A stretch of 64,000 nucleotides of DNA from NCBI GenBank assembly GCA_022457065.1, contig JAJGBQ010000005.1:1612001-1676000 (forward strand). The letters are read 5' to 3'. The notes below the pieces were generated by a model. It was not told the DNA's origin and did not search any database. It was given only the letters and a program-made list of their open reading frames with translations. Made by a program: the position numbers and the translations under genes. The number at the start of each line of letters is the position of its first letter. Within the stretch, counting starts at the first letter, position 1. This stretch comes from Curvularia sp. ZM96 (lineage: Eukaryota > Ascomycota > Dothideomycetes > Pleosporales > Pleosporaceae). Shown here in pieces: positions 22,277-34,524 of the stretch.

Positions 22277-23390
22277 CTTGGCTGCTGTTGAAGTGTGGCT
22301 GTGTTTAGGGTAAAGTGCGAGTGTAGAGGTGGTTATATGATGAAAGTGTCGCTTTCAAGAACGCAGTGTGCGAATGAACATGATGAGACCGAGAGCCCAA
22401 GTTCAGACTCATGGGAGCACCCTGACCCAGCTTTCAGGTACCGCAGTTGCCAGTTGTACCACACAGCGCAGAGTAACGCTTTTTTTTTTTGGTTCTGACA
22501 ACCGTTTCCGCCGCTAACACAGACGCTGGACTAAGAAATATTCTCGTCCTTTGTTATCCCACGAAGATAATTATCGTACTTAGCTGAAGCGGTTCATATC
22601 ATTGAGATATAGTCGTTTGGGGGCGGTCTCGACATTGCGCAGACCTTTGAGAAGAGTACCAAAACTTGCAAATCGGTTGGGCATTCTAGAGGTGGTCATC
22701 TTCAAATCCCACATACAATAGTGAAAAGCCTGCTTTTGGAGAATCCCTAACTGCGCCTAGGGTCAAAGATGAAGGAAATGAAAAGACATCAAGGACCAAC
22801 TAGGTGATACGAGATTATACACAAAAGACATAGTTTAGTTATTCATCAATTTCTAGGACTTCTGACCACAGTAGGTATGAAGCAGTTGCAACATGCGTGA
22901 CTGCGATCTTCTTAGTATCAGTCTATATGGCTGATCGCCTGCCAATAGAACCTCTCTCACCCGGAGGATTTGGTGGCTGTTTCGCTTTGCAAGCGATCGA
23001 ATGATTTTGGTAATACGGCTTAACAATTAATAAAACACGAGATGAGTGGGTGGCCTATGATGCAGTCGCCACCGTGCATACTGACTTCCAGACCAAGGCT
23101 GAAGAAATGGCAAACCGCTTTCCATGAGAAACATGTTTTGTGATGGTCCAACAATCAAGCTCTTTTCTTTTGGAGATCATGTAGAACATAAGCATTGTTG
23201 ATGGCGTAGAAGGCAATAGAATTACGTATCTTCCTCACGGCGAAGGCTTGTCTCCTGCCTAATCAGGTTAGTTGTCAGCTCCTCCACCGTTCACCTTCCT
23301 TAATGTGCATCTCTTTCCGCATCAGCTTTAATCTTCGCGAACCCTCCAAAAGAGCCTTTGCGATCTGCGAAAAGGGTCAACTCCAGCAAT
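22277..23390. other. Intergenic between divergent orphan and LPxE gene
   Basis: This holds upstream regions of both neighbours, including a 10-base T-run near 22481-22491. No gene is seen. Confidence 0.5.
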
Positions 23391-24229
23391 ATGAGTGTCA
23401 CCATGTCGTCTAAATCGGCTTCTACTGTTAATCAGACGAGGTTTCCGGGCTTCGCCGACCTCCCACAAGGTACATCAAACAACCTCGGCATGATGCGTTC
23501 TCAGCTTACAGGGGCGTAGAGGTGCGCAACAGGATATATGCGATATGTGCAAATGACAGGGAACGACTCATCGAGAAGGAAGTCAGCCGACGCAGTACTA
23601 CGACCACAAGTGATGCTTTCTGGGAGGCGCGTGGTTTCTACAGCTTGACCCAGGTTTCCCGCCAAACGCGCAAGGAGTTCCGCCCTCTGTACCTGAAAGA
23701 CCGAGCCATCTCGGTGCACATCCGTGATGCGCAGGAGTACCTCAATACCATCTACCCAATTTCCGGAACAAGTGCCGTTGACCGCGACAACATTGTTGCA
23801 TGGCTCACGATCCGTACTGACGTGGAGCGCCGTGGCAAATATGACACGCCCATCGAAATCCGGCCTCTTCTGGTCAGCCTCTTCAACACGCCTGGAATAG
23901 ATTTCGAATTCACTGGAAAGGGCGGTGCCATATTCAATGAGCTTTTCCTCGGATATGAGCCAGAATGGAGAGCCGCAGTCAACAATGAGCTTAAGAGTGT
24001 GGAGTTGAAAGAGCCGAGCATGTTCGGCATGAGACTCGTCCTGGATCCTAAATGCCCCACTCCGTGGATCAAACAGTGCCCGATATCTGTCACCAGACTG
24101 CCGCATGTTCCAGAAGAAGCACTCGAATGGTTCAGCGCGTTGGGGCTTGACACGGAAAACGACATGATCTTCGTTAGACGGGGTGCGCCAAAGTGGCTCC
24201 GTGGTGATTTCATGAAGGTGTCGAAGTGA
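23391..24229 (+). CDS. LPxE/'TQV-R' F-box-like protein, member 1
   Basis: Predicted 262-aa protein of a fungal orphan family with an F-box-like or 2EXR-like start. Exons are 23391-23469 and 23520-24229. The 50-nt intron 23470-23519 (GTACAT...GTAG) cuts the Glu27 codon, joining LPQ to EVRNRIYAICAND; the nearer acceptor ending at 23510 breaks the frame. About 40 residues on comes FYSLTQVSRQTRKEFRPLYL, the second family motif. The rest is mixed alpha/beta with WEARG, PLLVSLFNTPGIDFEF and EPEWRAAVN and no enzyme signature. In the known F-box-like families LPxE(I/V)R opens a helical Skp1-binding or related fold; whether this protein binds Skp1 is inference. Two relatives lie at 30228-31988 and 53920-55478 with the same intron position. 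A second in-frame ATG at 23403 is an alternative start. Confidence 0.8.
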
Positions 24230-26340
24230 TTTGTGACACGGGATGCCTATCCAAATGGCCAATCTTTTTTTCTTGGATTAAAAGTAGTTTTCTCTGGGTG
24301 TGGGAAGCCCCCTAATATTCTTTGCTTGGTCCAGCCAATTACTCCCGCAAACGCACGTGACGCTGATGTCATATTTGTGATCCGCTAGATTTGTGAAGTA
24401 GACAACATCACTGCAGACCAAACCCAAAGGTTGCTTGAAGTCTATGACAACTGAAGCCTCTAGATCAGTTCCAGCTCTTCGCCTGGAAGCACAAGAAAAA
24501 CGAAAGTAGGCTAACATTATGTTAGGAGGCGGCCGGCTTTCCGGACGGTTTGAATTGTCGTTTACGACGGTAGCTTCTACGTCATTGCTGCAGGAACTAT
24601 ATCATTTTGCCCGAAAGAGTCGCATTTACACGGGTTGGGGAACGGGTTTCCTTGGATTTTGCAGCCCGGTAAACATCAGATAATGTGAAGGTGAAAGCCC
24701 GCGGCAAGAACGTTGCGAATGCCTCTTTCCACCATCATTCGACAGAAACCATCCCGGGGAACTCTCATATGTCGCATTTATTAGTGGCCTTGGCCCGGAC
24801 AACAGTATCTGTATGCGCGACAAGGAGACTCGAGATCACACGTAATCTCATGGTGTCATCAAAAGCCAAATCCAGTCTGAAGTACTCTCATACTAATGCA
24901 CGTACGCCGACGAGTGTGTCAGGAGCTCTTGGTTTTTGTCAAAATGGTAAGCAGTACTTCCTAGTTCGCGCCCTGCCATGTTCAGAAGACTTTCTGGACT
25001 ATTTCATCGCTTGTGCGGAGCTGCGAAAGTCTAGCGTCAAGGCCAATGGGCCGGCTGACGTGGATACAGCAGCAAAGCGCGCCGTCGTGAACCTACACCC
25101 TTTACCACTCGGGGAATCCCTGGTACGCGAACCGAACGAAATCAATAGGTTGGCTCATGAAAGTGCGACTTCGTGGTGACCGGCATTTCAAGGAGTGACA
25201 CGAAGAGATAGGACCTGTGTGACGTTTCACAATATCCAAGAAGAGTTGTACAAAGTGACTATACTCAGGAATATTCGACCGTCTTCCTTACCCTTTACAC
25301 AGTGGAAAAGCCTCCGTTGACACTAAAAAGTCCTCTTCCTGTTTCGTTGTCAGCGCCATCGAATCCAATCACGCCTTCAACGCCATGCCCGAGACTTAAG
25401 GCCAGTGCTAGCTTTGCAACAGGCACTGTAACGAACAAGTATCAGAGCAACAGTGACATCAGTCAGATCGCACGACTTCAGGCTGCGAAGCGGTATTTTC
25501 AAATCGTGCTACTTCAATGCACTCGTATTCGTCTCGAGACAGTCTCACCGAAACGTGCTCCTCGAGCGCTGATCACGTACAGGAAAAGATGTCCTATATT
25601 TGCATCGCCAATCTAACCGAGAGTAATGATTCTGTAAGCCGGATATCCTTCGGCCTTTATATCATCTGGGCAAGGCCTCGATCTCGATCCTTTCCCGTGG
25701 TCATTGAGGGGTATATTTGTTCCGTCGAACAAGATTGTGAAGAAAGCCACCGAGGCGGGAAGTGTTTGGAAGGACGCCGACGAGACGCCGATCAGGACTT
25801 CACCACACCTTAATGAACTGGATCAAAACTTGTGCATATGGATTAAAAGAAAATTAGTTTTTCATATGGCGGTCTGCATCAAAAGTGGTACTGGTTACCT
25901 TGCCCACTCTCGCATGCGCCACGGAAATCGGCAAGCTAGCCGGTCTTTACCGACACGCAACAGCCACATGACAAGAGCCACAATCCCGTTACATCCGCCC
26001 CAGCCCTGTCTGCACCAATCAGACATCGACATGCGCCATATCAACCATACCAGTCCAGGGAAAGGTGGCGCCGCATGTAAAATTGCTGCAAGGTGATGGC
26101 GTGGCCATTTAAGCTTTGTGCAGTACTTAGTTCTGTTAGCAGCATGTGGCTAAGAAGTGGCTGACGCATGCCTTGCGGGACGGGGATGATCGTGAATCAC
26201 TATATATCATGGTAGCCTGCCCGTCTAAGTGTGGCTGTGAAACATCCCTCTATCGTCGATTACTACTTTTAGTCAAGAGCCGTTTCTCTAAGCCTATCAA
26301 TCGAATTTCACACCAATCAACACGGAAACGAGACGCTAAG
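24230..26340. other. Gene-poor stretch of 2.1 kb
   Basis: No gene could be supported. A 164-codon plus-strand frame at 24685-25179 and shorter ones at 25302-25616 and 25704-26096 have no recognisable motif and no convincing splice partners. They could be relics. The last 200 bases form the WW gene's leader and promoter, with TATATAT near 26200. Confidence 0.45.
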
Positions 26341-26976
26341 ATGTCACTTGACGCCTACCTCCAGCGGGCGGACGACTATATTCTAAAACAGATTCAAAAA
26401 TTCGAACAACAGAAACGCGGCAACAGATCACCACCTCGCGCAAATGGATATCATCAGATGCCGCGTTACCAGTCCCAACAGCACGGTCGGACCTCGTCAC
26501 AAGGGGGCTACCCTGACAGCCCGGCCCCGCCGGGTAATCAACATTTAGCACCGCATGCCATGCCCATGTTTCCCGAAGAGTGGGCTCAAGAATACGATTC
26601 CCAAAGCCAGCGATGGTACTACGTCCACAAACCAACAGGAAGGAGTCAGTGGAATCCACCGTCACAAGCGCCACCACGGGCAGCAACCTTCCAGCCTGAT
26701 ACTCAGATGCCCAATCCGTACCAACAGTTCACACGAGCAGACGAAGCAAATCTTCGGGCACGGTCAAATTCCCAGCCTCAGCGACCAGGATCAAATGGCG
26801 GTGGACAGTTCCTGGATCCGAGGCAGAACGGACACAATGCTGGTGGTAGTCCGGGACTACACACACAACTGCCGCCAGGGGCGCATCTCGATATGAAGAC
26901 CGGCCAAATCGTAAATACTATGTTTCCGGAAGGACAAACGCCACAGAGCTGGGCACAGGAAATACAGAGGGTTTAA
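26341..26976 (+). CDS. WW-domain protein, 211 aa
   Basis: Single-exon gene for a small hydrophilic protein with one WW domain, a module that binds Pro-rich ligands. The domain spans about residues 79-108. It has the first Trp81 in EEWAQEYDSQSQR, the aromatic pair YY at 93-94, THE loop KPTGRSQW, the second Trp104 and the closing PP. The first 25 residues are probably helical (SLDAYLQRADDYILKQIQKF). The rest is disordered and rich in Gln, Pro, Asn and Gly, with a semi-conserved C-terminus (GAHLDMKTGQIVNTMFPEG, WAQEIQRV). There is no other domain, so it likely acts as an adaptor; partners are unknown. The start is the ATG in a CGCTAAGATG context; upstream in-frame sequence is not protein-like. 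It is convergent with the rhamnogalacturonate lyase gene, 478 bp between stops. Confidence 0.82.
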   Translation: MSLDAYLQRADDYILKQIQKFEQQKRGNRSPPRANGYHQMPRYQSQQHGRTSSQGGYPDSPAPPGNQHLAPHAMPMFPEEWAQEYDSQSQRWYYVHKPTGRSQWNPPSQAPPRAATFQPDTQMPNPYQQFTRADEANLRARSNSQPQRPGSNGGGQFLDPRQNGHNAGGSPGLHTQLPPGAHLDMKTGQIVNTMFPEGQTPQSWAQEIQRV

Positions 26977-27454
26977 TTGGAGAATAGGGACTACAAGAAG
27001 TGGCATCCGTCGTTGAAACGTACTAGAAAAGAGGTATGATGTAGGGGACTTGGCATAGCGCCACCGCCGTTGTCGCTTAGTCACAGACGATATGCATGTA
27101 ATGTGTGGTTGCGTTTTTCCTTTTTTGAGCGATTTAACGTTTGCGAGGGGAGCTAGAATGTCCGCTTCACGATGCACGTCTTTCAACAGATTGTGAGCAT
27201 TTATCATTGATATGCTGGTGGTGCATTTACGCATTTGTCTTATGTCTCGGTGAGATAGTAGTAGCTGCAAGTTTTGCATAATAGAAGTTTATAGACCAAA
27301 GTCTAACGCGCCTTTCACCAAGTATACGTGCGGCACTTTCATCATCTCTGATCATTGCATGTCCTTTGCGAACATGGAAAGAGAATCAATTTTACGCAAC
27401 GAGCGCAACCGGCCGGCATCAAAGTAGCAGCACCCTCTCTATAAGCTGTGCCGC
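26977..27454. other. Intergenic, convergent 3' flanks
   Basis: Downstream region of the convergent WW and lyase genes; nothing else is seen. Confidence 0.6.
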
Positions 27455-29257
27455 TCAAGCCGCAACCATATCAATCGCATCAAAACTGACCGCAGGACTC
27501 AAGTACCCCGTCGCTGTCTTCCCCGAAATAACAGTAATCTTCAACAACTGATACTCCCTCGCACTCTGCACCCACGCACTGGCCGGAACATCAAACTCAT
27601 AGACATAATTGTTCCCCCGATACGTCCCTACGGTCAAGCTTCTCGTATCTCCCTGTCCTTTATCCGCAGGTAATTTCGCAACCCAGCTATTCACCGCAAT
27701 CGTGGGGCGCCCACCAGCCTGGCCCTGTGTGACTCCAATCCGGATCTTAGCGCCTTTAGCCAGTTGTGCGTCGTTCAGACGGAAGTACACGATGTGGTCG
27801 TTATTTATGTCTTTCCACATATATCCGGGGAAGTTTGCAGCATTGGCGGTGCCAACAATGTAATTTCCAGTATTCCAATTGGCCATACGTGAGTCGGATG
27901 GGTGCATGTATGTGGGTTTCATGGGGGTGTCACCGAAGTTCAAGAAGCCTTTTGGTGTACCATCCCATTCGCCGATGCGCCAGATCGCGGCGACGTCGCT
28001 GGGGTCGTTGCACGTGATGGTGTTGCGGGTTGTGGTGCTGCCGGCGGAGATGTCGACGGTGCTGGTGTGGACTTCGAGTTCCTAAGACGAGATAAATGTG
28101 TGGTTTCAATAGCAGTTAATCATAATTCACTTACGCCTTTATATACGGTCAGGGTATAGGATCCTGGCAGGACGTTGCCGATCTTCCAAGCGCCGGTTGC
28201 GGTTGTCCAGTACTGTGCCTGATTGTTCTTCAACCCAACCACGTATTGAAACCTATTGGTTTCTAGTTAGTTCCAGCTTTCCTCTCATGTACAAACAAAT
28301 AGTTACCCGCTCTTCATGTTGGCGAGGCCCACGCCTGCAACGGCGCCGCGCCTGCTGGCTGGAACCCAGCCCTCGATCTCAAGAGCGTCGAACCAGTCCC
28401 AGTTGGCATTGCGAGCAAAGAGGTTGTGGTTTGGTGCAGCGCCGTTGTCTGTAAAATGCAGTACAGAAGGCCCCTGGAGACCGAGTCGCATCGGGTCGGT
28501 GTGACCTGGGTTGAATTAGTCGGACATCGAACTCATATAACTGCCAGATTAGCTTACCCATGTTGTATTGGTAAATGTCGTATAGATCCGGTCCGCCATC
28601 ACCGCCGCGTCGTACTAGACTCCTGAAGAAAGGCCCTCCAGAAGCTTTCTCGTGGTTCGAGCGGATCATGTACATGCCCACGTTTCTGTTGGTATAGCCT
28701 ACCCAGTCGTAATCCATAGTGCGACCATATAGTTTTCCGGAGTAATGTTTCGACCAAGTCTGCCCGTTCACACCGTTGATATCTCCAGACTCGATTGCCG
28801 GTGCACCGTTGGGAATCCAATCCGTATCCTCGTTGGGGTTGTTTGTGAAGATGTTTGCGGGTATGCGGACAATGTAGCGAGACACGGTGATGCTGGTATC
28901 CTTTTTGTTCATGAAAATGTACACGTTTGGATTACCGTAGCGAAAGACGAGGGTGTGTATCAGGGTTCCGACTTTCATCGTGACCTTAATGATGTTGGCT
29001 GGCGTTGTGTACTGCTTTATGGTAACAGTGCCTGGTGCAAGTCCAGACTCGACGTGTGAATTCTTGCCATTTTGACCGTTGTACTCAACACCGCGGTATT
29101 TGATTGAAGTCATGTCGCCGTTGGACTTGCTGACCTTTACCACGAGGTTTGCGTTGGTGTCGATGACATAGTTTTTTCCATCATCGGTATAGCCCCAGGC
29201 TGCAAAGACAGCGGCTGGAGCCAGAAGGAAAGTCACAAGAGTGGAGAGGCAACACAT
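27455..29257 (-). CDS. Secreted rhamnogalacturonate lyase (polysaccharide lyase family 4)
   Basis: Predicted 547-aa secreted enzyme that cleaves the rhamnogalacturonan-I backbone of pectin by beta-elimination; family PL4, close to RglA-type enzymes in layout and length. Exons in transcript order are 29257-28558, 28505-28307, 28252-28135 and 28081-27455. The three introns (53-54 nt) all have canonical ends and the frame closes over 1644 nt. The signal peptide is MCCLSTLVTFLLAPAAVFA with likely cleavage before AWGY. The N-terminal beta-sandwich runs from about residue 20 (VIDTNANLVVKVSKSNGDMTSIKYRG). A central fibronectin-III-like part holds GNVLPGSYTLTVYKGE, and a C-terminal carbohydrate-binding-like domain holds IWRIGEWDGTPKGFLN and FRLNDAQLAKGAKIRIG. 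The start was chosen for the signal peptide; an ATG 10 codons upstream weakens it. A TATA-like element lies about 80 nt upstream. Confidence 0.93.
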
Positions 29258-30227
29258 TTTGGCTGAAGCACAGCCAAAAAGAGGCAAAAGGAGAGACCAG
29301 TAAAGTGGCGAGGCCTAAATGACAACTCGACAGCCTTATAAAGAAGGGTCGAGTGCACGAGATTAGCTGTTTCATAAACAACACTATTTTCGCACCTCCA
29401 AGACGCTGCCTTCACAAGCACTGGCATCATGGAAATTGTCCAGTTCTGCCAAGTTGGAACAAGCTTTGTAATTGGAGGATTTGGTGCATAGCATGTAGAG
29501 ATCTACATGGCCTTCTTTGCACAAGCCCAAACAACGGTTCTAGGTGGCGGAAGAATGCAAGGCAAGTTTGTGGCTTTTGTAGAAAACGAATCACAAACAA
29601 CCATCATTGGTGGGCGTTTGCATGTTTTCGGAATAGCCAAGCAAAATGTACCAGGGATTGCAAAAGATTTCAACGTCGATATAGTAGTAGGTTCGTCAGG
29701 TGGTCCTGCTAAGGGCAATAGGCGCAGATAGAGTGGGGAACGGATCAAAGACGGAACAGGCAGGTACCGGCTTAAGCCTAATATACCAGGTATAGATTGC
29801 ATCGAATTTCAATCGATAAGAAGAGCATGGCGAAGGAGCATTCGCCAAGGTGCACGTGGCGGCCTTGCATGGCGGGGTGGTTCGGTGAAATGGAGGAGTT
29901 ATGTCAAGTTCACAAAAGGTCTAGATGCAGTCTTGAGATCGTGGGAAAGATTAACATTATGTGGAGGAGATGCGATGAGGCCGCCAGTCGCTAGACACGT
30001 CAAAGGTACCTCGGCATCTTCTGTATGTACGAGTACACTCTCCTCTCCCTGGAAAAACATTGAAAACATTACAAGGCTAAATGGGTATGTTATGCGCCTG
30101 ATCCCTTCGTATCATGCTAGGCTCGCAGTGGCCTAACTCATACGTAAAGTCTTAATCATGAAGGTATAGAGCTCCGAAAGAACAAATCAACGCGTCCGCC
30201 ACAAAATTACTTTTCTTCGTCATAAAT
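29258..30227. other. Intergenic upstream of rhamnogalacturonate lyase
   Basis: This holds the lyase promoter and the 3' flank of the second LPxE gene. A 74-codon plus-strand frame at 29507-29731 (MAFFAQAQTTV...) is mirrored by a minus-strand frame of 99 codons; neither has a family motif, so I do not call a gene. Confidence 0.5.
29335..29343 (-). promoter_or_regulatory. TATA-like box of the rhamnogalacturonate lyase gene
   Basis: On the minus strand the sequence reads CTTTATAAG, about 80 nt upstream of the lyase start codon. It is a motif match only. Confidence 0.45.
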
Positions 30228-31988
30228 TTACCTGCGAGGCGACCTGTCAATGGACATGCGAGCAGCTGCGACATCCATGGAAAGGCGTGCGCGGTCCACA
30301 GACTGTCGGGGTTGCTGGTAGCTCATCCGCCAGTCAAGAGGAAGACGGCCTTCGTTGGTGGTCCTGCGAGAAGCATGGCCAACGACGACGTGCATCTCGA
30401 ACTTGTCGAGACCAGTTTTGCGTAGATACGCCTCGTAGGCTTCCGACTTGGAAGCCCGCTTCATCCACTCCTCACTCTTGGCCGACGGGTATACGATACG
30501 GACTAGCGGCTCAGCACCGCGGAATCGGTAGTACTGGCGGATGTCGTCGTGGGGGAAAAGATGAAGGTCAATCCTCTTCATCGGTCCGTTGACAGCCTGA
30601 AGCCAGTTCTTGTTGCTGCCGTCAGCGGCAGGCAGGAGCTTGTTGAGCTCAGCAACGATCTCTGAAATGCTCCTGAACACTACGCCCTCGGTTGAAGTGA
30701 AGCGGAAGTCTGCCCGTCCGGTGCGAACAAGGCACCTAAGCAACGGCAGGAGATCGATGGGCTCCATGTCGAAGCAGGCGGCATCGATGTCCATGGAAAC
30801 CTTTGCCTTAAGAGTCTCTACCTCAGAAAGATGAGCCCTCTGGCCCCACAAGTCGATGATGTACTCCGTCTTGCGTGCGTACACGGGCAAGAACTCGTTA
30901 CGGATTTCTCGGCACACCTGGGTAAGGTTGTAGAACTGACGGCGTGGAGCACGTGCAGATTCACCCTCTCGAAGCACCAATGCAGAGTCGTCGGCACGGC
31001 ACATCCTGATGGGACCATCCTCATTCATCTGCTCGTAGATCTTCTTTCGTACCTCTGCATATCGTTAGTGGATTGGAATGAAAGAGCCAGGACATGAATA
31101 CATACCAGGAGGCATGCTTAGGAAAGTCAAGGGAGTAGTCCTCTTAGCAGCTTGGATCTTGGGTGCTACAATCTTGGGTTCCGGAACAGGTGCAACGATT
31201 TCCTCAGGTGCTGGAAGTGAGACCTCCGACTCGGGCATGGCAGGTTCTTGAACAGCGGGCTCGACAACGGATGCCGCATCCTGAACTGGTGCAACATCCA
31301 CAGGCTGTTCCTGAGGTGTCACTGGACGGACAAAGATGTCAGGAGTCGCACTTCGAACAGATACAACATCGACAATCTGTGCCTCGGGCGTCACTGGGCG
31401 AACAATTGGGGATGCAGTGGATACCTCGGGTTCAGGCACAGGCTCAGGTGTTTGAGAGCGAGCGATTGATGACGAGATCCAGGGCTCCAGCTCAGGTGTA
31501 GCGCAGCGAACAGGTGGGGTGACAGTGTTAGTCTCTGGTTCTGGCTCGGGCACGGATGTCTTCTCTGCCTCTTTTGGAGTAGCAGCAGGCATGGCGGTGA
31601 CAAGAACCCTCTGCTCAACCATCCATCCTGTACTTGGTTTCGCCTTCTCCTGCACTACTGATATTTCCATCTTCTCCTCCGCTGCCGAGTCATGATGCCG
31701 GCTTGCCGATGTAGGTTGAGCATCTAGCTGATTGGTGTTGGTAATGTGGTCAGCCTCGTATCCTCCGGTTCGCGGGCGTGCATCGACCTCGTCAGTTGCT
31801 TTTTTGTCGAATGTGAGCGCGGGTATGGGTGCGAGGGCGAGCCCCAGTGTAGGTGCAGCAGCTTCTACAGTGTCATGCCCAGCCGGCTCGGACGTCTCGT
31901 CGTTGTCAAGTGGTTCGATCGAGGACTGGCGCGTCTTTCTCGCCCTGCCGCAGCTAAAGAGATCAGATAGCACAGTGACAAACGCCAT
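30228..31988 (-). CDS. LPxE/'TQV-R' F-box-like protein, member 2, with Pro/Glu/Val-rich head
   Basis: Predicted 569-aa protein. Exons in transcript order are 31988-31106 and 31054-30228. The 51-nt intron (GTATGT, CTAAC, CAG) cuts the Glu295 codon, giving MPP joined to EVRKKIYEQMNEDG. The family motif YNLTQVCREIRNEFLPVYARK follows about 40 residues later, as in member 1. The first 290 residues are low-complexity and disordered: acidic and Pro-rich, with loosely repeated VRxATPE/VRPVTPE units around residues 150-250, ending in KIQAAKRTTPLTFLS just before the domain. The domain continues through LLPLLRCLVRTGRADFRF and LHLFPHDDIRQYYRF. The end is basic (RRTTNEGRLPLDWRMS). I chose the ATG at 31988 (MAFVTVLSD); an in-frame ATG at 32114 would add 42 partly hydrophobic residues. 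Function is unknown; a scaffold or F-box-like role is inference. Confidence 0.78.
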
Positions 31989-34524
31989 GACTGCTCTCCC
32001 TCCGACGCGTGTAAGCGCAGGGATGATTGATAGTAGGAGGAGGTGGGCAACTTGTGTGAAAGTAGGGAAACCGGCGCCCTGGATTCTGGGGTGCTCGAAA
32101 GCTATTATGTGCACCCCCTCGTAGGATTACGGGCTAGGGATGGTGGAGACTAAGCCATTTGAATTTATTTATGAAACAGATTGGGCAAATGAGGTTGTCG
32201 ATATGCACGCTGTTATGCATGGGCAGCGGGATTAGAGTCCGTGCTTTACCCCTGATCAACACTAAATCATCTCCACGAGGCGCTTTATCTTATCGACATG
32301 TGACGTGATACGCTCATTCTCACGGCGCAAATGCTGTAAGTATTTGTTTTTGGCTGGGATTAGCAGCTAAGAGTGCAGCAGTATCCTGAGTATGTTCCTT
32401 GTAGGATACCTCTCGATAGTGAATGACTATAGTAAACTCATTTCGGGGCTTGCCAGTTGAGCATTCCCACAAGTGCTCAGCTGGTTCTTATGTACAAGGG
32501 TGCATGCATGCGCCTAAAGAAATTTCCGAACACCTGCTCTGCGAGACGTTCGCCCGAACTATGCATACATAAAGCCGCCGCTAAATCGTGGGATGAGCAG
32601 GCTGACCACATAGCTAGTACCAAACCATGCCCTCATGCCTGACATCTGACTCGTACCTCTGAGATTGCATGTACAATTCCGGCAAGCCATCTCGTACATA
32701 ATTGCTGTAGCCAAAAATCAAACTCAATCAGCGAATACGTCATTCTCGATGCTATCACCATATTCGTGATATTGTCTCGTGCACTAGTAGCTCCATTCCG
32801 CGCGCTTTTGCGAAATGAAGTATGATGATCACAGTATCCGTCCGGAACTAGTGGCTAATATGGTTTTTCTTAATCATGAGTAAGTGGAACCTACTGGTGC
32901 TAGTGTATGTACGCCACTCCCCGCTAGCATCGTGGCTGTTGAACCCCGGTCGTGGACTTCAGAGAACTAACTTGTGGAGCGATTTACCGAGACGCTCGAG
33001 ACCGCAGTTAAGCTTCGACTATCCTGAGTCTTGTCGCCTACGGCTTTTACATTCAAAGTTTGGTAGTCCTTACGTACATATACTCATAGATGAGAGTTCC
33101 CTTTGTAACGCTGGGAAAAAGCAAACAAACGCATCCACACCCTCATATTGCGCTAGTAGTATTGTATAAATACTGTAGCATCTGGTAGCTTACCATCAAG
33201 CAGTCATCTCCTCCGCGGTCGGGTGGGCTCCTAGCACGACACTGGGTGGTAGTCATGTACTAACACATAGGACGTACCTACCTACACGCAGTAGGCAAAA
33301 GACTACCGCCCGGTGTCTTATATATGTATATGGGTTGCTAAGCTAGGAGGGTGCCCCGTTCGAATCGGGGTGCTGGAGCAACAGATGCGGAGGACGATTG
33401 CTTGATTTTTGCTTTTTTGTTTGGCAGAGTGAAGGTGAAGGTGAAACATATTCTCGAACTAGGTAGGCATAGCACACAAATATACGCTTCTCCCCGCTCT
33501 AACCCCGCTACCCCTGGCGCTCTAGCCAAACCCACTCTCGATATCACACCATCCCCGCAATTTAGAGTAAGCTTTCAAGATCCATTCGGCATATGACCTT
33601 ACTTTAGATCCTACTAGTAGTTCATCATTCTGAGGAACAGCCATGGTAATACTACGAGAACTTGTCGCACAGCTACGTTATTTATTCGTCATTTCTAGAA
33701 CTTAACGAGTGTTACAAAAAGAAAGTCTGTTGATAATGTATGCGTGTTAACGTAACATTATCATGAACTCTTTGTTTGTTTTTGTATCTGTTTATTTATT
33801 TATTTTGTTTCTTTTATTTCCAAAGGAGATATTCTACGGCACCGGTACGTTATAGTATGCATACTTTCCTCACAACTTTTCGCTGTTAGAGCACCATACT
33901 CAATTAAGCGCTTCTCCACACCAAATTGGTTCAATGCGTTACGAAGAAATATCCTTTGGTATTCAGCATAGACTGCGTCATCCAATAGATGAAATAATGG
34001 TCGATAAGAGGAATGTAGGAGAAAGAAATAAATTGTCTATATGCTGATTCGTCGAACCGGTCGGCTGATAATAAAAAACTACTATATCACACTATGTATT
34101 GTACGGTCAAGGGTATCTTAGCGACTTGCCAACAAATGCAATAACAACCTGCGTCTGGCTCAACACTCCTTCGATTCTTTCGCACTCTTGTTTTCCCATG
34201 TGAGCGCAGATGCATCCTCGATCCATCTCTTGCCCAACATGCCTCGGCTAGACGGTTATACGGCACGCCCTCGTCCTCATTGCCAAGGATGCCAAATGCT
34301 TGTCTCAAACTCGGGTATACGGATCGCGTGTTCATACGGTTTCGGCAGTGTTAACGCGAGAGTACGCAGGAGAACGAGTCGTCTTCCAAACAGCGAATTT
34401 CCGGACGGCAAAACTGTGCATCATAAGCATTCATGCATGCGCTGGCAAGTATTTATCCTTCAATGGGCGAAACGTCTATTCCGAATTCTATGGTATAATC
34501 GTGGCGGTGTCAGAGATCGACTTA
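31989..34524. other. Gene-poor stretch of 2.5 kb
   Basis: No protein gene is supported. It contains the tRNA-like element listed separately at 33334-33383 and a very AT-rich tract from about 33700 to 34080, with TTTATTTATTTATTTT-type runs near 33790. Short open frames elsewhere look random. Confidence 0.5.
33334..33383 (+). ncRNA. tRNA-like Pol III relic (box B arm with T-run downstream)
   Basis: A perfect 5-bp stem, CCCCG TTCGAAT CGGGG (33354-33370), matches a tRNA T-arm with a consensus box B. It is followed by TGCTGGAGCAAC, and the terminal AGCAAC can pair with GTTGCT at 33334-33339. A box-A-like string (TTGCTAAGCTAGG) lies just 5', and T-runs that could stop RNA polymerase III follow at about 33404-33419. 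No anticodon arm fits between the boxes and the acceptor stem is not canonical, so this is not an intact tRNA. It may be a truncated tRNA or a tRNA-derived SINE head. Confidence 0.4.

Noticed and set aside
24685..25813. Chain of plus-strand frames as a possible spliced gene
   Set aside because: No donor/acceptor pairs gave a continuous protein-like sequence and no motif was found.
29507..29802. Small frames of 74 (plus) and 99 (minus) codons near the lyase promoter
   Set aside because: They mirror each other on opposite strands and neither shows family-like sequence.
33334..33383. Intact tRNA gene
   Set aside because: There is a T-arm and box B, but no anticodon arm and no proper 7-bp acceptor stem; kept only as a tRNA-like relic.
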